DNA of 64,000 nucleotides from positions 63,370,069-63,434,068 of the forward strand of contig CM031857.1 in assembly GCA_018697195.1 (NCBI GenBank). Direction: 5' to 3'. Shown piece after piece: positions 11,893 to 24,410 of the stretch; within the stretch, counting starts at the first letter, position 1; each line of letters begins with the position of its first letter. Position numbers and translations under genes: made by a program. The stretch comes from Certhia americana (Eukaryota > Chordata > Aves > Passeriformes > Certhiidae). The notes beneath the pieces are model-generated. The model was given only the letters and a program-made list of their open reading frames with translations. It had not been told where the DNA came from and ran no database searches.

Positions 11893-12713
11893 CTGATTCC
11901 TAGGCATAGTGGACAAGACTGGAGGGTGAGTCTTAGCTTTCATTCTTTGTTCCATGAGCTGTGTACATCCCTTGCATGAAACTGTGATTCAAGAAAATCC
12001 TTCATAGTGTCAGTAAGCCTGACCCTCCCCAAGTAATCAATGAGACACAGGTGGTGCACAGAAGGGTGGTGCATGTTACACAACACAAAAAAGAAAGGCC
12101 TCTCAGCTCTCCTGCTTCCTCAGAGAACAGTCATGATTTTCTTGCCTGAGATTCAAGTGCTCTTGGTGGCTCACTTTCCACTTCTAAGAGGTCTATAGCA
12201 GGTAATTCAAAAGCATTCCTAATAACAGTTGCTTTCAGTTGCCTAAACAGGGCTCTCTCTTCTTTGAGAGAATCTGCCAGGAGGTGTAAATTGAGAAGTT
12301 GCCTGTGTGAGTACATGCTGTCCATGTGCTCGTGGATAGATCACCGTGCTAGTCAGCGTTTCTTCTTCTCTCACTAGTATAAAGAAAAGAGCGGTCCCTC
12401 TGTAATTCTGCACTCTTCCCATGTTCTAGAGGGAGCTAAGATGCTCCTGTGAGTGATATGCAACTTGAAAATGAACATTTCGATGACTAAATAGCTTCCT
12501 GGAGTTTCGCCTAACCTCATTTACTAGCTTAAATGACATAAAAATTAACCATACACTTTCCAAAATATTATCTCCTGTGAACTGTGTCATATGGAGTCAC
12601 AAGGTTAGTTTCTGTTTGGGGTATTTTGTGTTGGTGGGGTTTATGTTGATTTACGAGTGTTTTTTTACTTATCATAGAAACGTCAGAGAATGTCTTCATT
12701 ATCCCGATTAAAT

Positions 12714-12729
12714 AAAAAAAAAAAAAAAA
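12714..12729. repeat. Poly(A) run preceded by AATAAA
   Basis: An A run of 16 directly abuts an AATAAA-like word. I recognised no retrocopied gene upstream and no clear target-site duplication, so it is called a simple repeat. Confidence 0.85.
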
Positions 12730-13046
12730 TCAGAATTAGAGAGTAATTAATCTTCTTTGAAGACATTTACATCTAAATAGCAGTAACTGATCTAATGATC
12801 TCAAATTTACTGTGCTACAATGAATGTAGATCATGGAACAAAGGTTGTTGGAGGAAAAAGGATTAATATTTATACAGTGTCATTTTTAAACAAAGACATC
12901 CAGAATAGTGAAGTACGTGTGCATGTAAGAAGGAGTATCTGTAATTGTGAAGGCATTCCTGTGCTACATTTATGGCTTAGGGTGCAATGAAAACGATTTT
13001 AATTGTATTTCAGAGAACAATCCTCTTTTATGCAGGAAAAGTACAA

Positions 13047-13104
13047 GTTTGGGTTGTTTGGTGTTTTGGGGGGTTTTTGGGGTGGGTTTTTTTTGGAGGG
13101 TGGG
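13047..13104 (+). other. G/T-rich low-complexity block with G-quadruplex potential
   Basis: The G runs at 13068-13073, 13079-13082, 13084-13086, 13098-13100 and 13102-13104 are separated by T5, T, a longer T-rich loop and T. The block lies about 60 bp left of the isolated CpG-rich patch and contrasts with the AT-rich surroundings. Confidence 0.6.
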
Positions 13105-13159
13105 TATGTTACTTTTAGAGATAAATACAGAAGCTCTGCTAGTTTTCCCAAAAATGCTG

Positions 13160-13340
13160 AAACCTTGTCGGCTGCCGCCGGGAGCGCGGGTCCTGGCTCC
13201 AGCAATTCCGTCACACTGGCGGCGCCGAACCGCAGTAAACAGCGGCATCTAGAGGCTGCTCGCGGGTACTGCAGGGCAGCCGCAGCCCGGCCCTGGCAGG
13301 CAGCGCTTGGACGAGCCGGGGGAGACGCAGCGTGAGTCTG
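13160..13340. promoter_or_regulatory. Isolated CpG-dense patch with splice-donor-like end
   Basis: About 175 bp contain roughly 20 CpG dinucleotides, in surroundings where CpG is rare. On the plus strand the patch ends with GCAGC followed by GTGAGT (GT at 13332-13333), a good splice-donor consensus, after which the sequence returns abruptly to AT-rich. This could be the promoter and first exon of an unannotated, probably non-coding, transcript running rightward. It could also be a small orphan CpG island or a GC-rich insertion. Frames are open on both strands, as expected for GC-rich sequence, and match no protein I know. Confidence 0.35.
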
Positions 13341-13810
13341 GACTGCTGCCATAGTAATCTTCTATTTTATTTACTTTTTAAAGTATAGCTGGATGCATTC
13401 TGCTTCTGGGACACCAGGCAGCCTAGCACACTGTCACAACAGAATACTTAGATGCCTTAAGGCTGTTCATTTAATCACAGGCATTTAAAGAAATTAGGCT
13501 AGCATCCAATATTAGTGTGAAACCTGGTTTCTGGTTCTGTTAGGGTGACAAAACATCATGCGAAATTGCCGTAACAGGAAATAAGGAAATAGCTTGTATA
13601 TCACGTAGTTTTGACAAATGCATGTTTAGATAGTTACCTTTAGGCATTTGTGCTTCTTATAATCTAATTCAAATTGCACTAAGAAATTTATAGAAAGTTT
13701 TTTTTTAAACCTAACTAGACATAGACAATAATAATTCTTAATCATCAAATAATTGTTTGGACCTTATGGTAGAAAACCATAGCTGGTGAAAGGATGTAAA
13801 AGAGAAGCCC

Positions 13811-13838
13811 GTTGTGAATGTCATCTTACATTCACAAC
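13811..13838. repeat. Perfect 11-bp inverted repeat, 6-nt loop
   Basis: GTTGTGAATGT at 13811-13821 pairs with its exact complement at 13828-13838 around the loop CATCTT. Confidence 0.9.
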
Positions 13839-16800
13839 TTGACATTACTAGATTTCCATCTCCCACCTTAGTTGCAGTAAGAGGCAACAATTAACAAAAA
13901 CCCTTTCCACCAAAAGGCAATGAGTTATACAGGTCTCTCTCCCTTTTTTTTAATAATTCAGTTCTGCCATTTTATAGGCTAAAATATTTATCAGACCTCT
14001 TTTATTAAAAACAAGTAAGTCACAAACCAAAGTTAACTAACTGACCAGATAAAATACCTATATATATAAATAACAAAGTGCTTGGAAAATTGTTATTATT
14101 TGTCTTAAGTGAAGTTGTAAGTTTTTTTTCTGTCTAGACTCTAAATATTCTTCACATTCTGCAGCTCTCTGCTATCCTTGCTTTGCCATGAAAGAATCTA
14201 TCCCACTTCTGTTTGTCAGAGTTTCATATTATTTTAAAAGAATTTAAATATCTAAGACTATGTCTAATTTCAGTCATGGGTCAAGCAGGAGTGAAGTTTG
14301 TATAGAGCTTGAATTCATTAAGATGTAACTCAATATTTGTTTTACAAATGAGCTACATTTAAAAACATATCATTGCTTAATGAGGCTATACTGTTAATTA
14401 AATGAATTAGAAACTGTGGTATGAAATAAAATCAAGCAAGACACAATACATTAATTAATTACAAGAAAGTTTTCTTAAAGCTGTCAAGTTAACTATTTAG
14501 ATAAAATCTTTGATAGGACAATACTGGCTAAAAAGGCAATTTTTCTTTTATAATGCTGTTATTTTTTGATTAACTGCTCCATTTAGAAGGTTGATATCAC
14601 ATACAACAGTAAGTTTATATTCATTTGGGTGCATATTATGGGACTACTGTTAGTGTTACAAAGTTAATGCAAAATGCTACTTCATCTAGTGCATTATTGT
14701 CTGACAAGGAAATTTCAAACATTTGCAGGAATGAAGCTAAAGGAAAGAAGATACCTGTCAGATAATGCTTCTATTCTAGTGACTCACTCATAAAGTTTTG
14801 TGAAAAGGACAATAGGACAATAATTTCATTGTGATCAAGTAACATTAGTGTTGGTAAAATAATTTAAAATGCTGTTTCAAACCTCTTCATTTAATAAAAA
14901 GACCTTGCTTTCTCAGGTAAGGAAGCTGATGGCAGAAAAAGGTAGAGGGGATGGAGGAAGTGCACACCATGTTCTTCCTCAGGAAACAGAGACCACAAGT
15001 TTGCAGGGATAGGTGCTTCATCAGCCACAACTCCAGTGGATTCGGGTGTTTGCTTGGTAAATACTTGGAGGAAATGAGGAAAAAATATGTTACTGTAGTT
15101 GCACAGAACCCTTCTTATTTCATCCACTCTCTTTTATTTTCAGACAGAAGAACACTCCTTCACAGAGCTCTAGAGGCCACATATGCAGCAGAGGGTAAGT
15201 TTCTGCACATTAGTGCTTCTAACATGCTCACTAATGTTTATACATCTCCAGAAGGCTTTGGTGTAGGAAGACGGTTGCTCTAGCAGGGTATCTGGAGATA
15301 AAGTGTGAACTCTAATGAAAGAAGTGAAAAAAGCAAACAGCTGGGCTTCCTATCTTGAGATAGCTGGGGAAATGGAAGCAGTCCATAGGAGCATCAAATG
15401 CGAAAATGTGATCTCTTGCAGTAGATACTACTTTATTTTTTTGGTAGAAAAGGAATGTTTTATGCAATTTAGCTGTAGAAATTATACACATTTAAGAAGT
15501 ACTAGGTAGCAAAAGATGTGGGAGTATTCTGACAAGAAAGGGCTGTAGTCACAAAGGCCAAGACTGAAGCAAGAAACAAAAGTAATACCAAGAAAAAGGA
15601 TATGAATTAGGAAACAAAAGGAGAAAGAAACAGCATCTGTGTAAGTTTGTTAAAATTAAAATAGGATTTTTGATTAGTGGTTATGCAATGATACTTTTAT
15701 GCTTAATTCCTGGCTTGATGGAAATATTTACATTTTATAGATGCTGTTATTTCATAGTATCACAGTGAAGTTGCATGGTTGTCAAGTTGACAGTGGCCTA
15801 ATGCCTTGACCTCTATTGCCCTTAGGGGATGATGCAGTTCAGTGTTAAAGGCACTGCCAGATTGTCTCAAGCTGTCCCCACCAAATAGCTTCAATGATTG
15901 AAAAAATGGATTCTGTGCTCAGTGGAATAGAACACACAAATACAATTGCTCCAAGTGTGAAATCTCAAAGTGAAATTTTTGCTGTTATTACTTTCCAAAA
16001 TGCGACTTTTGCACAAAATTAGTTTTGTTCACTCATTACAAACGAGTATTTGTGTTAAAGTGGGTAGGGATGTCCATGAACTATCAGAATGCCAAGTGTC
16101 CTGCAATCATCTGCACTACTGCCCTGTTATATGAAATGCTGAAGTGTTCTTTCTGTTCACAGAATGTTTATTTTTCCAGAGAGAAGACAGGAATTTCCAT
16201 TTCCACAAGTATAGTTCACTAGTAAAAATACTATAGTCACTCATGTATTCATTTTTGGGAGTGACATGGTGCAATTTAAAAAACTGTGGAGTGGAACAAC
16301 CCTAACAAATCACACTTTTACTTGCTACACTTAGTTTTTACTTTTTCTGTAATAGTTAATTGCATGCCGTATTGAAAATCCTCTGCTGCACTGACAAGCA
16401 GCTGAGAAACAGCAGGAGTTTATAAAACAAATACCTGCCCTTCCATACCAATCCATGGAACTGGGAAGCTCTCATAGACAGTAATATAGATGAGGGTAAA
16501 GAAGATAGTGAGAACAAGCTTTAGCTGATGGTGTCAGAGGATTGCTGCTGGAACCATCTATTAAATGTGGATCCCAGTATTGGACTAGATAATCACACTG
16601 AATTGATAGGATAGCACAGCTTGCAATGACAGGAATATGTTTGCTGAAAATTTATGTCAAAGTTGCCTTGGAGCTGCCAGCCTCATACCAATATAAGATT
16701 TCCTTGTCTGTAGAGATGAATTTTGTCATAAACGTCTGGAAACTTACCATTTCTGGCTGCTGCTGGCCAGCTACAAACCCATTTGAAACCACTGCCATGT

Positions 16801-16930
16801 CACCCCTAACATTAGCATTAACAGAAATGCAAGCCTCAATAATAATGAAGCAGGAAGACATCTTATGGTTTGAGGGCATGAAAGGCTTCATATTCTCAAA
16901 TGACAGCTTTAGAAACAGCTTGTACCTGTT

Positions 16931-16975
16931 TAAAAAAGAAAAAAAAAAACAATGAATTTTTTTTTTTTTTTTTTT
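16931..16975. repeat. Poly(A) followed by poly(T), inverted homopolymers
   Basis: An A-rich run (16931-16949, one G interruption) and a T19 run (16957-16975) are separated by a few bases. The arms can fold into an A:T hairpin. Confidence 0.85.
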
Positions 16976-18530
16976 CCCTCTTAGGAATAGGCCCAAGTTT
17001 GATACTGTGATTTTAGCTTTTGGCAAATTATGCTTTACTGGGGAGACTTTGCACAACCACAGTTCTGTCTATGAATGTGAGAGTGTTTGCATTCCTGCTC
17101 TTCATGTTGACAATTTTAGAGCATACGTGTGCATTAATACTTCTAAAAACATTTTAAGTATGGAGATTCACGTTTAGATTTTCAGGCTTATGCTTGATTT
17201 CTATGAATAGAAGAAATTCTCTTTTGTGGTTTTTTTTCTGCATATTTTTAGTTATGTGAGGCTCAGACAAGCTGAGCCTGTCTCAACAGTAGCAGTAGGT
17301 CAAAGGCAGCAGCACACTAGCATGTCTTCAAGCCCTCACTGTTGATCTCCTAGTTAAGGATCTTGCTGGAGTGCTCTGTGTTTCCCATCTAGTCTATATA
17401 TTCAGATTTCTTTTGCAAATTAAAACACAAGTGAAGAGGGAAAAAAGTGGAAAAGTTAATTTGCTCCTCTAAAGCTGAATCTTCAGCAGACCCATCCACA
17501 CAGGGAGTAAAGGAAATCTAGAGTGGAAATACCCCAGGTTTATATTCCCATATGCCAGTGGGATTCTGTTTCTGAACATCAAATTCAAAGTCAGTTAAGA
17601 AATGTCATGATCTTCTGTATGGGCTCTCTGAAATCTGAATTCTTCACATAGCATATTATTGGCAGAGAGGGGCCCTGGTGGAACTTCCCTCTGCATTTGC
17701 ACAGTAAGACAGCAAGTAACTAAAAGAACTCCAAGAGAGAACAAAAGGACAAAACCAAAGCAAACTAAAAAAATATGTTGCTTAGCAATGCATCCTGTGC
17801 CACTCCAGGGGATGGTCTTTGTTGCAGATATTTACATGTTGTGAGTAGAATTTATTGAAAAGCAGAGAAACATTTGTTGAAAGCCAAAAATATAAATAAA
17901 TGGTGAATTGTTTTTTTTTTTTTTCAGCACTGAAAAGATCAAACTCGAAGAAAAGACACTAGCAAAAAATGAATGTATACATCCATTTTTAAAAGTTACT
18001 AATTTGGAAACAGGTGAGGTTTTGTTTCTTGGGGTTTTTTTTGGTTTTTTTTAATTTTCCTTACTTGTCCTTTCTTCTCCTGCACTATTTGTGTCATTTG
18101 GTTCAATGCACTGAGCGATAGTTCTGTTGTTTTGGGGTTTTTTAAATATTTGCAACTTTGGCCAATGAAAGCTTCAGAATGGTAAAAGAAGAAATATTTA
18201 ACTTTTAAAAATGACTGTTAGAAGAGTGGTTGACTAGAAAAATTTCATGGTTTAATATTTCTTTTAGTGCTTTCATGACTTCAGAGTTTTAAGAAAGTGA
18301 GGAACTGGGAGAATGGAAAAGGTGGGAAAAATCCATCAACATTGCTCATATTATTGAACTTCATCCCAAGGAGCAAGAAAATTAAAATATGTAAACTGAG
18401 GAATTTTCAACTTTTACATTAATTACTGTCTCAAAATCTTTTAAGGATTATAGTTGAAAAAACTGTAGGGGGGAAAAAATAAAAAATTCCATCTATATCA
18501 ATTGTCTGCATTGTTCCAGGTATTTTGCTT

Positions 18531-18603
18531 TTGATTTTTTTTTTGTTTAGGTTTTTTTTTTTTATTTATTTTTTTTTATTTTATTTTATTTTTATTTTAT
18601 TTC
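18531..18603. repeat. T-rich (TTTTA)n-like block
   Basis: This is a low-complexity T tract ending in TTTTA/TTTA units. Confidence 0.85.
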
Positions 18604-20683
18604 TAGAAAAGCTTGCTTATTTTTCCTTTTCCCTCTTTTATGGTTGGCTTCCTTTGCAGCATACTGCTACAGACCTCATTCCAAATTGGTTACAGTGTAC
18701 TTTTTATACTTTCCCTTCTGGTACAGCACATTCAAATGATAAAAAGCCTTATCATGTGAATGTGCTCACAGAGTACACGAAAACCAGGCATCATGCATAT
18801 TATTTTTTCTCATGGATTGATTGGTGCCATGCTTTAGGTTAAAGGTTTCATAGTTTCCTGTGAGGTACATTTCCTAGTGCAGCATCACATGGTGTCCAAG
18901 GTATATTTCACAGCTTTATTAAATTCCATTTTATTTTAGCATTTTATCAGGTATAATGCAAAGCATTTTTTTATAGCAAACTCTTGCTATGAGCATTTTA
19001 CAGTGTAAACTTGCATATGCATGAAAATATATAGAGATGGAAGGGCATAGATGAGGCAGGAGGTAGAGAATATTTTTAACCTCTAGCATTCTCAACACTT
19101 GGTGCAAAACTCCATTTATTTTGTATTGGAATTTGTACATGTCTTCCAAGGATTAAAAAAAAAAATTGAATTTAAGGCACAGAAAGTGTCGTATTTCGGC
19201 TCTAATATTACGAGGCAGAGACACCTTGCTGTTTGTGCCAGTATAGATAACTATGATCTTTTATCACCTTAGAAGGAATCCTTCTGAGGAATAGAAATCC
19301 TCAGTACCTTACTGATCTGCTCTTCTTAAACAAGCAAGTCCACTGCTTCGTGGCTGCACAAGTGAATGACATTTTACGATGGAAGAAATGTGAGAGAAAT
19401 ACACATAGGATTAGTTGCTTGTCCCCCAATAATCCCTTAAATTCTTTTAGCCTTTCCTACTGCTCACCACCATGTCACAGTGACATGTTAAACAGCCTGA
19501 GTTACTTGTTTGTTCACAGTTTCCATGAGCAGTGTGTTTTTCTGAAAGGCTGTGCTGGACAGCAAGGTCAAAAGCTGCTGCTTTGTTTTGTCCTGGATTT
19601 TGCACCCTCTGAAGGCAGAGATGGTGTTATCTCTGAGAGTGAGTTTAGAGGCTTTGCTGGACAGCCTTTGGCAAGTGCAGGGTGGAGCAGGCAGGGAGCC
19701 TGCAGCTGGCGTGCGAATCGGCGAGAAAGCAGAGAGCACAGACACAGAGGTGACAGAAAGGAAACTTTCAGAGACAGTCAGAGGGAGTCTGCAATCCACT
19801 GTGAAAACTGCAGGGTGAAGAACAAGGTCAGAAGGAAGGACAAGCACAGTGGATAGGGGAGAGGTTTGTTTTCTAATGGTTTAAGCTGTGTTTCCCAGAA
19901 ATTTTCCTTTACTGTACTGTAATGACTTAATGAATTATGATTTTTAACATAAAAGCCCTGATTTGTGGTTTGACGTAAAGAAAAAAGTTGGCATATCTAC
20001 TTCATGTCTCTGGCTGACTCAGTGTCACATCACATTGACTTGCAATTTTTACAATGAACAGCCTCTCGGACACAGGAGGAGAGGAAAGTCTGACCACACT
20101 GCCAGTCTATATTCAGAAGAACTGGAGTGGAAAAAGGTTTACAGTTTCCCAAAACAGGGAAGGGGATCTGAAGGTAACATTTCTGAAGTGGATGTAGCAT
20201 AGAGTATTTCTCCTCTAGTGCCAAGTCAGCTGCTGCTGGGAGCTTATTAACCTCTGTGTATGGCCATTGAGGAATGAATTCCTATCAGTTTACAAGGCAT
20301 AGAAAATGTTATAAGGCAGAAGATGGAAAAAGACATGATAGGACAAACTGAGAGCAGTCTGAAGGGCACATCTTTTTATTAAGCCTGCTGAACATTGTCT
20401 CCTGTAATAACAGGCTGAAGATGTTTCCAGGTTTTGTAAATAACTTGGTGTTTCTTTCCTCCATTGCAGTAAATATACAGCATATGTTTAAGACTAGGCC
20501 TTAGACTTTCTTCACCCCCATCCCCTGTTTTCCCATAGTTGAGTGTTCTCTGGCACAAACAACATTTCTAATTACATACTAATAGCCTGATATTGATGTA
20601 AATTTTATCCAACCATTCCTAACTGCCTTTGGAAAGTTAGAAATGTGAATAAAAGGGCAAATATGCTCATAAACCCAAAAGGG

Positions 20684-20713
20684 AGTCAGTCAATCAGTGA
20701 GTCAGTCAGTTGT
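20684..20713. repeat. Degenerate (AGTC)n repeat
   Basis: AGTCAGTC and CAGTGAGTCAGTCAGT units form an imperfect tetranucleotide array. Confidence 0.7.
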
Positions 20714-23126
20714 CAATCACAAAAATGAGGCAGATATAGGAAAGAAAAATACTGCCTTTCACAACTCTTCCCCTCACAAAGTTAAGTATAACCCATTAGA
20801 TAATGACTGTGCTATTCTTCTAAATTGAATGTGATTTTTTTGTAAATGTTGGAGGAAGTCACATGGGAAATAACTGCAGAAACTTAGACAAAAGAGACTC
20901 AGTTCCCTGGTCATGCATCCTTCTGAAATCTCCACAAATGGCTTGAGACAAAATATCTATGTGTCAACTTACTGTATTTATCTAGTAAAACTGTCTTCTC
21001 TTTTGACTTCATTTTTTCTCCTCTTCCACATCCCCCTCTTTACCACTGTTTGAGTGGAGATGTATAAGTTTGTAAAGGATTTTTCAAAGAAACAAGTCAG
21101 ATGGTTGCTCAAAGCATGAAGCATTTCTTCCACTTGAGCGCAATAAGCTCGGACTTTTCTATTGCCTGCCAGGGGGCTGAACAGACCTGTGCCATGATTT
21201 CAGGGGCTGCAGAGAATAGGTAGGTGCAACCAGCACAGGTTTTTCCCTCCAATGAGTGCAACTTTTTTTTTTCAAAAAAATAGTTTATTGTGTAAAAGTT
21301 TTGGACCTTGATTTCAAGGGGAAACCTAAAGTCCTAGCAGCCCATGGGTTTCCAGGAAGGAAATTAGGTAGAAACTCCATAGGCTGACTGAATTGATGTG
21401 CTTGTGTGTACTTTGGTGACTTGAGTACATCCCATTTATCACAGCTTTACTTCTTTTTTGCATGGGTATTTATCTCAGACAATTTTTATTTTAAAATTGA
21501 AATTATGACATTATTTCATTTATATAATTCATGTATATCAAGGAAAGGATACTTCTGGGGGTTTTGTAGTGTAAAGAACCATCTTTAGGAACTATTTTGC
21601 TGATACATTAAAAATAAATCACTTTTCACAAAGTGTTGTTACTTAAAAATTAAGTTAAGCAGTGCACATTCAGTTGGATAAAATGAAGACAAAAACCCCA
21701 AGTAACAAAGCTCTATTCTTCAGTACAAAAAAACCCCAGGATAGCCTGTGTGATTGTTTCTCAGTATTTTGGAGTAGTCTCTCACCTCTGTCAACTGAGC
21801 TGTGGTGATGCTTTCACAGATAACATGAAAACATGTTATCACTGAGTAATTTCTGACCTAATTCAAAGATATTTCTTTCTTTACTTTATCCATCAAAAAG
21901 CTCTGTGCACTGTTGTGCAGCACCCTTGGTGCTTGCAGTACTTTGTTCCTGGTAAGCTGAATCTCCAGCACAACAGTAGGTAGCTACTGATCAATAGCGA
22001 CCGAAGGTGACACTCTTCCAGAAGATGCTGCCTGTGAGATTCTGAGCCCTCTGGAGAATGACGTTTGGCATGATACACAACCAGAATCTTAAACAAGCTA
22101 TTTTATCCCCATTCTGTGGTCATTACTAATCCATGCATCTCTGAAAGCATTCTTTTTCCACAAAGCAGTGCTTACTTTATGAATGTAAAAATGGCAGTTA
22201 TAAAGGTGAATAGGATCCAACCAGCAATCACATTCTTCTTCACAGAACTTTGTTTGCTTGTTGCCAAAACTATTGTTTCTATCATTAGCTTTATTAGCAG
22301 TCTTACTTAATTAGCTAAATGACATTATTTAGTGGCAAGTCCTCCAGTACCTATCCATTAACCATTGCATATTAAAGTAGATTTTATGCATGTAAATAAA
22401 CTGACAAATGGGCAAAAATGAGATGATTTTTTATGTGATCAAAAATGATTCCTACACAGTTTGACTGATGAGGATGCAAAGTGAAAGGAGAAGGACTTTT
22501 TCTTACCGTGGATTTTGTTAAATTCTTCATTCTGGAGGCACAAGAGCTGATTGATGTCAAGAAAAATGTTCTAAGGCAGCAGATAGAAAACAGGTGACAT
22601 ATTAAGTGAAAACTGGTTTCCAGGTACACAGGCACAGAGGGAGCATCTGCCAGTTGCCTCTTTCACTTGCTCCGTAGAAGAACAACTGCAAGTTGTTTTG
22701 AGATGCTTGTAGGAATGACTTCAAACACATTCTCCCCTGGAAATCTTTTTCATAAAGGAAATCAGGAGGCTCCAGAAGGATACCTGCATTCTCCTAAGGA
22801 CAGCACAGCTTGCATAGTACCACTTAGCATAAGGTTGCCCAACATATGACAGTAGATGACCACAACAGTATTGTATTTATTGCCATTTATTGCCAGTATA
22901 CAATGCTTGATAGCTATCAAAGGGTGATTTATATACTTTGCTACGCTACTTTGATGAATATTATGCTATGGCTTTCTTTCCCTTTTTTTAAATATAACTT
23001 GTAATCCTGTGACATCAACTCAGATAAGCTTTATGTAGAAGTGTCTTCATGTTCCTTCACTGTGTATTTTACTGATGCTTCCTTAGGCAGAGGGTAACTT
23101 TCATAGGTATTTCTATGAGAAATTTT

Positions 23127-23154
23127 TTTTGAGGCACCTGGATGTGCCTCAAAA
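23127..23154. repeat. Perfect 11-bp inverted repeat, 6-nt loop
   Basis: TTTTGAGGCAC (23127-23137) is mirrored by its exact complement at 23144-23154 around the loop CTGGAT. It resembles a bacterial intrinsic terminator, but nothing else suggests that role in this vertebrate sequence. Confidence 0.9.
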
Positions 23155-24368
23155 CCCGAGTAATGACCCTGTAATATTTAACTCAGAAAGAAAACTTACT
23201 CTCTTGCTGCCATAAGATATGAGTAATTTTTTTAAGTCCTATTAAACATAAATTGTGTGCAGATCTTCCCTGGTGTATATGTAGGCATGTGACCAGATGT
23301 ATATTTTTCACCACTGGAAGGGTCATCTCTTTATCTACTTGTCTGTACTATGTATAAGTTCCAATTGAAAATAGTTTCACATCTGTAGAGGAAAAGGAAG
23401 AGCAGAAGTTTATCTCAGAAAATAGAACAAAAAATTTAGAAGTGCAGAACAAAACAGGTCTGGATATGGATCACCTGGAAGTGTCACACAGGTCACAGCC
23501 CACTTTCTCACAATTTTGTCATGTGCAGAAAAGAGGAGTTTGGAACCCACAACTCAGGTGAATTTTATGAGACATCTGTGGTTTCTGCACTGGTCTTCTT
23601 GTGAAAGGACTTGTTATTTCATTGACTCAAACTTCCCTGGACAATGTCTAATCAAGGCCTCTCATGCACCAAACACCTATCCACTGTGCTAAAACAATCA
23701 ACTGAAGAACTAAAATGATGGGAAATGATAATGCAAGACAGGGGCTGAGCAGGAAAGACTGAGAACAATTTTAAAGTTCTTCTGGTGGAACTCTGATGAA
23801 CTCAGATGCTATTTTAGTAGAAAACCCATAATGGTCAGATTTTAAATGTTCTAGTGTTTTGTCTCCACATTTTGTGCCTCATAAACTGCAGCAGAATTTT
23901 TCAGTTTCATGGCTGTTATTGTAATTAGCAAACTAAATGACTTTTGCTTTTAAGCCTGTGAATCATAGTGAACTGCTTAATGCCACTGCCATAAACATGT
24001 CCTTTACTGACGTCTTAAGCCCTTTCATTGTGTGAACAGCTTTTCTTCTCTCAGACATTCATGTGCTAGTAACTCACCTATCCCTACCCAAATAAGTTGC
24101 TCATCAAGCAGCTCTCAACCTAGCTGAGATGCCTAGTGATCAGTGGCTTATTAAGTAACTTTTCTCAAACCTTTGTTTATGTGTTAAGGGCCTAATTTAG
24201 CCTTCCTCTTTTCTAAAACTGTGACTGTAGTTGATCCTGAAATTTCACAACATGTTTCGCTGTATTCGGGGGAATTAAAAAAAAAAAAAACAATCAGTGA
24301 AGACAGTTTATATCATCTCTGAGATTCTTTTCCACTACCAGTGCTGAACAGTTATGTAAATTTAAAAT

Positions 24369-24410
24369 TAAACAAACAAACAAACAAACAAAACCAAACA
24401 AAACAAAAAG
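24369..24410. repeat. (AAAC)n microsatellite
   Basis: Five or more perfect AAAC units are followed by imperfect AAACC/AAAAC units. Confidence 0.9.

Larger units (their letters stand above)
3056..13040. other. AT-rich 5' flanking DNA, no gene seen
   Basis: I see no coding exon, RNA gene or clear transposon in this stretch. It holds short A runs (3633, 7571, 7998, 12714), a T-rich block near 10.81-10.87 kb, a (TG)n at 11.87 kb, and a diffuse cluster of ATCACA-type words at 4.39-4.53 kb. The open frames present are below 135 codons, lack domain-like composition and are best explained by chance. Confidence 0.7.

Noticed and set aside
12480..12729. Processed pseudogene ending in AATAAA and poly(A)
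   Set aside because: There is no spacing between signal and tail, no target-site duplication and no recognisable coding sequence upstream.
17259..17279. 8-bp inverted repeat AGGCTCAG/CTGAGCCT as a functional hairpin
   Set aside because: Stems of this length are expected several times by chance in 64 kb.
19350..19856. 168-codon plus-strand frame as a gene
   Set aside because: There is no recognisable domain, it overlaps other open frames on both strands, and it has no promoter or splice context. Kept only as a region to check.
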